DNA of 22,702 nucleotides, taken from positions 1 through 22,702 of the forward strand of contig JAXGQD010000014.1 in NCBI GenBank assembly GCA_040766665.1. Direction: 5' to 3'. Position 1 is the first letter of the stretch. Every line of letters starts with the position of its first letter. The notes under the pieces are model-generated. The model was not told the DNA's origin and ran no database searches. It saw nothing but the letters and a program-made list of their open reading frames with translations. The DNA is from JAXGQD01 sp040766665 (GTDB taxonomy: Bacteria; Bacillota; Clostridia; Saccharofermentanales; Fastidiosipilaceae). This document shows positions 18,208-22,702 of this stretch, one piece after another. A program made the position numbers and the translations under genes.

Positions 18208-19605
18208 TTAGGGTTCGATTTCCAAAGCCGACCTAAAGAGCGGCCCCAAGAGGTCGCTGGCGGCAGACTCGGAATCTTCCAGTACGATGCATGCGGCATA
18301 GGGGTGTGCGCTGTCGTTGATGTAGCCCACGATCAGGCGGTTGTTGAAGTCCTGACCGGCCACTTCCGCGGTGCCTGTTTTGCCACCGATTCGATAGCCT
18401 TCTATCGCGATATCGCCATAGTTTTCGGCAATGTTGCGTTCCATGATGGCGCGCAGCTCCTTCGCGGTTACCGGTTCCATCACCTGTCGCAAATCTTTGG
18501 CTTTGAGCTCATCGTAGCTTTGCCCCATGACGTTTTCTTTAAAAGCAACGATTTGCGGCTCCATCATCAGGCCGTTATTGGCCACCGCCCCACTCATCAT
18601 GGCTAGGTACAAGGGAGAGGCTGTCAGTTCGTTTTCGCCTTGGGGCTGGCCGATGGCCATCCAGGAAAGTTGGGCATCGCTGTCCAAAGGCATTCGCATT
18701 TGCGGACTGCTCACCTGTAGTTGCCCTAAGGGTATCGGACTATTGAAGCCAAACTTTTCGGCTTCTTTCCTAAACCACTCCTCGCCCATACGGATGCCTA
18801 CCGTGCCATAAAAGTAGTTACAGGAGGTACGGAAAGCATTGTATAAATCCACATCACCGTGTGTATGTTGATTGTCTTCGCGTACACCGTCGGGCTCAAT
18901 CAGCGGTCGGGGGCTGATACAGGTCACAATCAGGTTCGGGTCAAAAGCAGGCGACTCCATCCAGGCCGCGCTGGTCATCACCTTGAGTGTCGAACCGGGA
19001 AAGTAAGCCGAATTGAAGGCGCGATTGAAGAGCGCCGTGTCCGGAATATTGTCGAAGTCAATGACATTCTGAGGATCCGTCGTCGGTGTACTGACAGCGG
19101 TCAGGACTTCTCCGGTGGCATAGTTGATGAGCACGATGGAGCCCTTCTTCTCACCCAGGAGTTCTAGCGCTCTGAGGCTCATGCGGCTGTCAATGGTGAT
19201 GCGCATGTGGTCGCCGCCCAAGCCTTTGCCCATGGCATCGTAAAAGAGTTGTTTGAAGAGGTTGCGGTCGGTGCCCAGCAAAGTGCCTTGGTACATGTTC
19301 TCCACCGTATTGGCCATGTTGTGCGTGTAGTCACCCACCACATGCAGGACGGCCCGCGCCAGCACCGGATCTTCGGCATAGACGCGCTGTCCGTCGACAC
19401 TTGTCGCCAAGGCGACGCCGTCTTTGGAAATAATATTCCCGGCATTCTGATAGCGCGAACGCATCGCGTCCTTGCTCTCACCGGCGGCTGAAAGAAGAAT
19501 CGTCGTGCTGCGATATTGCTGGTAGAACAATCCCCCCAGCAGCGCCACAGAGACCACGAGGAAGAGGATGAGTACAATTTTGATATTACGCAGGAAGAGT
19601 TTCAT
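18208..19605 (-). CDS. Class B penicillin-binding protein (PbpA/FtsI-like transpeptidase)
   Basis: Peptidoglycan DD-transpeptidase of 465 residues, anchored by one N-terminal membrane span (about 8-29) with the catalytic domain outside. The three active-site motifs are intact: S205-T-L-K208 in YFPGSTLKVM, S261-C-N263 in TSCNYFYG, and K409-T-G in GGKTGTAE. The N-terminal module (about 35-130) is short, like the compact PbpA type of Actinobacteria, and lacks PASTA repeats. ATG at 19605 has AAGGAGGG upstream and lies within the end of the SEDS gene (20-nt overlap), so the two are translationally coupled. SEDS polymerases work with a cognate class B PBP, so this pair most likely forms one wall-synthesis complex. 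Confidence 0.93.
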   Translation of the reverse strand: MKLFLRNIKIVLILFLVVSVALLGGLFYQQYRSTTILLSAAGESKDAMRSRYQNAGNIISKDGVALATSVDGQRVYAEDPVLARAVLHVVGDYTHNMANTVENMYQGTLLGTDRNLFKQLFYDAMGKGLGGDHMRITIDSRMSLRALELLGEKKGSIVLINYATGEVLTAVSTPTTDPQNVIDFDNIPDTALFNRAFNSAYFPGSTLKVMTSAAWMESPAFDPNLIVTCISPRPLIEPDGVREDNQHTHGDVDLYNAFRTSCNYFYGTVGIRMGEEWFRKEAEKFGFNSPIPLGQLQVSSPQMRMPLDSDAQLSWMAIGQPQGENELTASPLYLAMMSGAVANNGLMMEPQIVAFKENVMGQSYDELKAKDLRQVMEPVTAKELRAIMERNIAENYGDIAIEGYRIGGKTGTAEVAGQDFNNRLIVGYINDSAHPYAACIVLEDSESAASDLLGPLFRSALEIEP

Positions 19606-21412
19606 TTTTGATTATCCCTCCTTCCCTGCGCGCACCCATTCCGAGGAGGATGCCCAACATGATGAATTTTGCCAATAAAGAACTGCCGCCCGCTGCGATA
19701 AAGGGTAGAGTCGCACCGGTCAAAGGAATGATGCCCGTGTTGCCCGCGATGACCACCGCCGCTTCAAAGAAGAAAGCTGTGCCCAGACCCAGAATCAGAC
19801 TGGAGGTGAAACCGTCGCGCACCTGCATGGTGATACGTGTCGAACGCAGCCAAATGACGATGAACAGGACCAAAATAATTACGCCCGTAATCAGCCCCAG
19901 CTCCTCACAAACCGCGTCAAAGACCATGTCATCCATGTATTGCGCGATACTCTCAGGCGAACCGTTGCCCAGACCACGACCTACGGCTCCACCGCGCGCC
20001 ACCGCCTGCAAACCATAGACGATTTGACGATTTTGGTCGTTGACCTCACTCCAAAGTGAAGCCCAGCCCGCGATACGCCTTTGCACATAGGGGAAAAGTG
20101 AATAGGCCAGAGCCCCCATCGCTGTGCCCCCAATCAGGATACCCAGCGTCTTGATGTATTCCGAAGTCATGACGAAGAATACCACCAAGGTTGTTGGCAA
20201 AAGTACCATCGCCGTGCCCAAATCCGGCAGCATCATGATGAGGAAAAAGACCACCGCCGCCCAGGCCGCAAAAGCAATCTGCACCTTCGTCGGCGGGCGA
20301 TTTTTAAAGAAGGCCGCCAGTACAATCAGATAGGCGATTTTGACAAACTCGGTCAGCTGAATCGACTGATTTCCGATGTAAATCCAAAGCGAGGCCCCGT
20401 GACTTTGGCTGCCTTTACCGAAGATTAATAGCGCCACCAACATCGCCGGCACCGCAATACCGCAGATTATGGTGAGGTATTCCATGAAGTTGGTTTTTGC
20501 ACATAAAAAGATCATGATCGGCAAAACAATCATCCCCAACGCCAGGGCAAAAGCATTACCAAAAAACTGCGCGCTGATGCGGCTCATCATCTCCGGCGTC
20601 AACTCTGCCTCAAGCCAAGAAATATAGAGGAAGCGCGTCTGTATCAGCAGTCCAATGAACGCTAGCTGCGTCGCCGCCAGCACGATCACCCGATCGACAT
20701 ACTTCAAAATCAACGGAATCAGCAAATAGTAGAGGTTCATCATCAGAAAAAAGCCGCCAAAAACCAGCAAAACCTCTTTGCGCTTGCTCAGCAGCGGTCC
20801 GCGAATCAAAAAGTAAGTCAGCAGCGTTCCTGCAATCATATAAAGATTGGTCAGCAGCCAGGCGAAACGCGTCTTCAGCTGATGCGGAGGTTCCGCCATA
20901 TCATCGGCATCTTCGATATAACTCAAACCTTCCGAAAAGGTCGCCAGCCGTTCACTAATAAAGACGAACTTGCGCTCCCCAATGACAATTTCATCCTGAT
21001 TCTCCAGTGGAATCGGCTCCTTAATCAAAAAGCCATTCAGCATCACGGGCGAACTCATGTTGGACGGCCGGATATACCAATGACTGTCAAAGAGGTAAAT
21101 GACGGCATGGCGATAGGCGATGCCCTTCTGTTTTATATTGATATCGTTTGATTTAGCGTTTCCGATGGTTGTGGTATGAAAAAGCGGATAGGACTTCACC
21201 TGCTTGTCCGTTTCGCTGCCCAAAGCCATCAAAAAGAAGCCTTTGACCGGGCGCAAATTCGCCTGCATTCTGCCGCGAAAGTCCACCAAGGAAGACTTCA
21301 GCAAAAGCAAGCCCATCAAAAATATTAAGAACGCAAAACCATAGCGCGCTAAGTATGCGATTTCCTGCGGTGTCACCGTGCGACCAACCCTACCTTCGCT
21401 GTTTTCCTCCAT
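19586..21412 (-). CDS. FHA domain-SEDS (FtsW/RodA/SpoVE-like) fusion, peptidoglycan glycosyltransferase
   Basis: A 608-residue membrane protein. One membrane span (about 22-42) is followed by a forkhead-associated domain (about 75-152: TTTIGNAKSNDINIK, ISYRH-like IAYRH, VMLNGFLI, LENQDEIVIGERKFVF), which would bind phosphothreonine and should face the cytoplasm. From about 183 comes a SEDS core of about ten spans with WIYIGNQSIQLTEFVKIAYL, the essential-type Asp in LPDLGTAMVLLP (D397), DDMVFDAVCEELGLI, and GIIPLTGATLPFIAAGGSS. SEDS proteins polymerise lipid II. The ATG at 21412 lacks a clear ribosome binding site, so the exact start is uncertain; a GTG at codon 13 is an alternative. It is first in the operon with a class B PBP and a nucleoside phosphorylase. 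Confidence 0.9.
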   Translation of the reverse strand: MEENSEGRVGRTVTPQEIAYLARYGFAFLIFLMGLLLLKSSLVDFRGRMQANLRPVKGFFLMALGSETDKQVKSYPLFHTTTIGNAKSNDINIKQKGIAYRHAVIYLFDSHWYIRPSNMSSPVMLNGFLIKEPIPLENQDEIVIGERKFVFISERLATFSEGLSYIEDADDMAEPPHQLKTRFAWLLTNLYMIAGTLLTYFLIRGPLLSKRKEVLLVFGGFFLMMNLYYLLIPLILKYVDRVIVLAATQLAFIGLLIQTRFLYISWLEAELTPEMMSRISAQFFGNAFALALGMIVLPIMIFLCAKTNFMEYLTIICGIAVPAMLVALLIFGKGSQSHGASLWIYIGNQSIQLTEFVKIAYLIVLAAFFKNRPPTKVQIAFAAWAAVVFFLIMMLPDLGTAMVLLPTTLVVFFVMTSEYIKTLGILIGGTAMGALAYSLFPYVQRRIAGWASLWSEVNDQNRQIVYGLQAVARGGAVGRGLGNGSPESIAQYMDDMVFDAVCEELGLITGVIILVLFIVIWLRSTRITMQVRDGFTSSLILGLGTAFFFEAAVVIAGNTGIIPLTGATLPFIAAGGSSLLAKFIMLGILLGMGARREGGIIKNETLPA

Positions 21413-21471
21413 TTTAGCACAGCCCGTTCACCGCGGCGTTAAGGATTAGGAATGGGCCCGGCAGTTGCATC

Positions 21472-21600
21472 GTCGCGTTGCCTGGGCCGGCTGCGACTCC
21501 GCTGAGATTTGGTCGTCGCGTTGCTTGGGCCGGCTGCGACTCCGCTGGGATTTGGTCGTCGCGTTGCCTGGGTCGACTGCGACTCCGCTGGGATTTGGTC
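21472..21600. repeat. Three tandem 43-bp repeats, each with a hairpin
   Basis: Units begin at 21472, 21515 and 21558 with GTCGCGTTGC and end with GATTTGGTC; only a few bases differ. Each contains GTCGC...GCGAC with an inner GCC/GGC, then TCCGCTG. A related copy is at 14923-14960. They lie upstream of the SEDS operon start and could be in its leader or promoter region. Confidence 0.88.
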
Positions 21601-21708
21601 AGTTTACGAATCACTCAAAATCCGACAAAATTTCCGATAATCCAACCAGAGACTCTCAAAAAGGTAGAAAGCAAAGTCAGATGTCAAAAATACCGTAAGA
21701 CAATATGA
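21601..21708. other. Gap between the tandem repeats and the IS110 leader
   Basis: No gene is seen. It contains a degenerate copy (TTTCCGATAATCCAA, 21631-21645) of the arm motif of the MITE-like element at 14607-14798. The left end of the IS110-type element should lie in or near here but cannot be placed, because IS110 elements lack clear terminal inverted repeats. Confidence 0.4.
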
Positions 21709-21799
21709 AGTGACCCCGCATTGCAACAACGTGGATTTATCCGTTAGTCTGGAATGTGTTAAACAGCCAGCGGCATTACCGCATACAATGGAGGTCACT
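21709..21799 (+). ncRNA. Candidate bridge RNA / structured leader of the IS110-type element
   Basis: AGTGACC (21709-21715) pairs with GGTCACT (21793-21799), and CATTG (21719-21723) with CAATG (21786-21790), closing a 91-nt region that also contains GCGG/CCGC (21770-21782) and GGAT/ATCC hairpins. IS110 elements of the IS621 type encode a bridge RNA in the non-coding left end just before the recombinase gene, exactly this position. The stem also covers the ribosome binding site GGAGG (21790-21794), which could limit translation. The RNA role is inferred. Confidence 0.4.
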
Positions 21800-21801
21800 C
21801 A

Positions 21802-22702
21802 ATGAAAAGTATAATTTATGTCGGAATCGATGTCCACAAAAACAGCTACACCCTGTGCTGCTTAGAACCTAGTATGTCTGGAGAGGACAAACTCTTTGCT
21901 CACACGACTTTGGATGCAGACAGTCAACTGATCGAGAAGTATCTGAATCGTATTGAAGAAAATTTCCTCTTACAACATCCGGACAAGGACGAGGTCAGCT
22001 TCATCTGTGGCTATGAGGCGGGTTGCATGGGCTATACCCTCTATTATCAGTTGCGCCAAAAAGGCATCACCTGTCATATCATGGCGCCAAGCAGCATGCC
22101 CCGGTACCAAAAACATCGCATCAAGACGGATCGTCTCGATGCCGAAAAGATTGCCAAAAGCTTGGCCTATGGCACTTACAGTCTCGTCTATATCCCAAGC
22201 GTTCAAGATGACATGGTCAAGCAGTACATCCGTATGCGAGACGACCACAAAAAGAAGTTCAAAATGCTCAAGCAAGAGATTCAGGGACTTTGTCTTCGTA
22301 ATGGCCAAGCGTATGACGGTAACAAAAGCTACTGGACGGCGGCCCATTTAACCTGGCTCAGTCGTTTGTCATTAGATCCGATTCTGAAGGAGACCTTGCA
22401 AGAATACCTCTCGAGCTATCGGCAACTGAGTGACAAGCTGGAAGCCTTTGATCGACGGATAGAAGAGTTTGCTGAACTCGATGCCTACCGAGAAAAAGTA
22501 GAACAGCTTCGTTGTTTCGTAGGGATTAAGACTTATAGTGCGATGACCATTCTGGTGGAAACGAGTGATTTCCAACGGTTTAGAACAGCCGCCCACTATG
22601 CCGCCTATCTTGGATTGGTTCCAGGTGAGCACTCCAGTGGAGATACACAAATTCGAACGAGCATTACGAAAGCAGGAAACACCCATATCCGAAGAGTGCT
22701 TG
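21802..22702 (+). CDS. IS110-family transposase (DEDD recombinase), partial
   Basis: The open frame runs 300 codons from ATG at 21802 to the window edge with no stop; typical family length is 330-450 residues, so only the C-terminus is missing. The N-terminal RuvC-like domain has the four acidic residues: D10 in YVGIDVHKNSY, E72 in CGYEAGCMGY, D110 and D113 in KTDRLDAEKIAK. A helical middle part follows. The C-terminal transposase_20 domain includes FVGIKTYSAMTILVETSDF, AAYLGLVPGEHSSGD and ITKAGNTHIRRVL; its catalytic serine would lie in or near the SSG segment. GGAGG at 21790-21794 gives a 7-nt spacing. Unlike the IS3-type element, this copy is undamaged as far as visible and may be active. 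Confidence 0.93.
   Translation, partial: MKSIIYVGIDVHKNSYTLCCLEPSMSGEDKLFAHTTLDADSQLIEKYLNRIEENFLLQHPDKDEVSFICGYEAGCMGYTLYYQLRQKGITCHIMAPSSMPRYQKHRIKTDRLDAEKIAKSLAYGTYSLVYIPSVQDDMVKQYIRMRDDHKKKFKMLKQEIQGLCLRNGQAYDGNKSYWTAAHLTWLSRLSLDPILKETLQEYLSSYRQLSDKLEAFDRRIEEFAELDAYREKVEQLRCFVGIKTYSAMTILVETSDFQRFRTAAHYAAYLGLVPGEHSSGDTQIRTSITKAGNTHIRRVL

Larger units (their letters stand above)
21709..22702 (+). mobile_element. IS110-family insertion sequence, cut by the window edge
   Basis: It comprises the structured leader and the transposase gene. The left boundary is approximate, and the right end lies outside the window. IS110 elements move through a DEDD recombinase guided by an element-encoded RNA and usually make no target duplication. 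Confidence 0.75.

Noticed and set aside
21472..21600. CRISPR array
   Set aside because: The three repeats are contiguous 43-bp tandem copies without unique spacers, and no cas genes are present.

Overview
The window looks like chromosomal DNA from an anaerobic, low-to-mid GC Firmicute, most likely a member of Clostridia. The evidence is a DnaD-like/DnaI-like helicase-loading gene pair, a pyruvate:ferredoxin oxidoreductase, strong GGAGG-type ribosome binding sites and TTG/GTG starts. Species assignment is not possible from the sequence alone. No rRNA, tRNA or CRISPR array was seen.

Layout. (1) 1-1750: an AT-rich segment with a GntR/UTRA regulator (+) convergent with a deoxyribose-phosphate aldolase gene (-), sharing a terminator; similar TGTA...TACA palindromes lie upstream of both genes. 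(2) 1848-3998: a MerR-type regulator (TTG start) and a DapB-fold NAD(P)-dependent dehydrogenase, both on the minus strand. (3) 3999-4559: non-coding DNA rich in palindromes and tandem repeats. (4) 4560-6992: a tight minus-strand operon, dnaD-like, dnaC/dnaI-like ATPase, acpS. (5) 7094-12901: a central carbon block on the minus strand, with a promoter, a fused phosphoglycerate kinase-triosephosphate isomerase gene, then pyruvate:ferredoxin oxidoreductase (one frameshift in an A-run) and a terminator. (6) 12940-15010: a repeat and mobile DNA zone holding structured hairpin repeats, a dead IS3/IS150-type element with perfect 19-bp ends, and a nested-palindrome MITE-like element. (7) 15062-15892: a short-chain dehydrogenase with a promoter overlapped by a probable CcpA (cre) site. 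(8) 16052-17258: two plus-strand integral membrane proteins, ending tail to tail with (9) 17255-21412: a minus-strand operon of an FHA-SEDS (FtsW/RodA-like) fusion, a class B penicillin-binding protein and purine nucleoside phosphorylase. (10) 21472-22702: three 43-bp tandem hairpin repeats, then the left part of an IS110-family element, cut by the window edge, with a structured leader that may be its bridge RNA.

How the parts relate: PGK-TPI and PFOR form a lower-glycolysis-to-acetyl-CoA block; the SEDS/PBP pair is a peptidoglycan polymerase/transpeptidase couple, with the FHA domain suggesting control by Ser/Thr phosphorylation; the dnaD/dnaI pair loads the replicative helicase. Cutting across all of this, the heptamer GGCAAAA/TTTTGCC occurs about 46 times by my manual count (about 3 expected by chance), on both strands and in genes and gaps alike, but is absent from the two insertion sequences and almost absent from the AT-rich left segment. 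That is the least explained signal here, together with a family of eight approximately 25-nt GTCGC...GCGACTCCG hairpins clustered in gaps.
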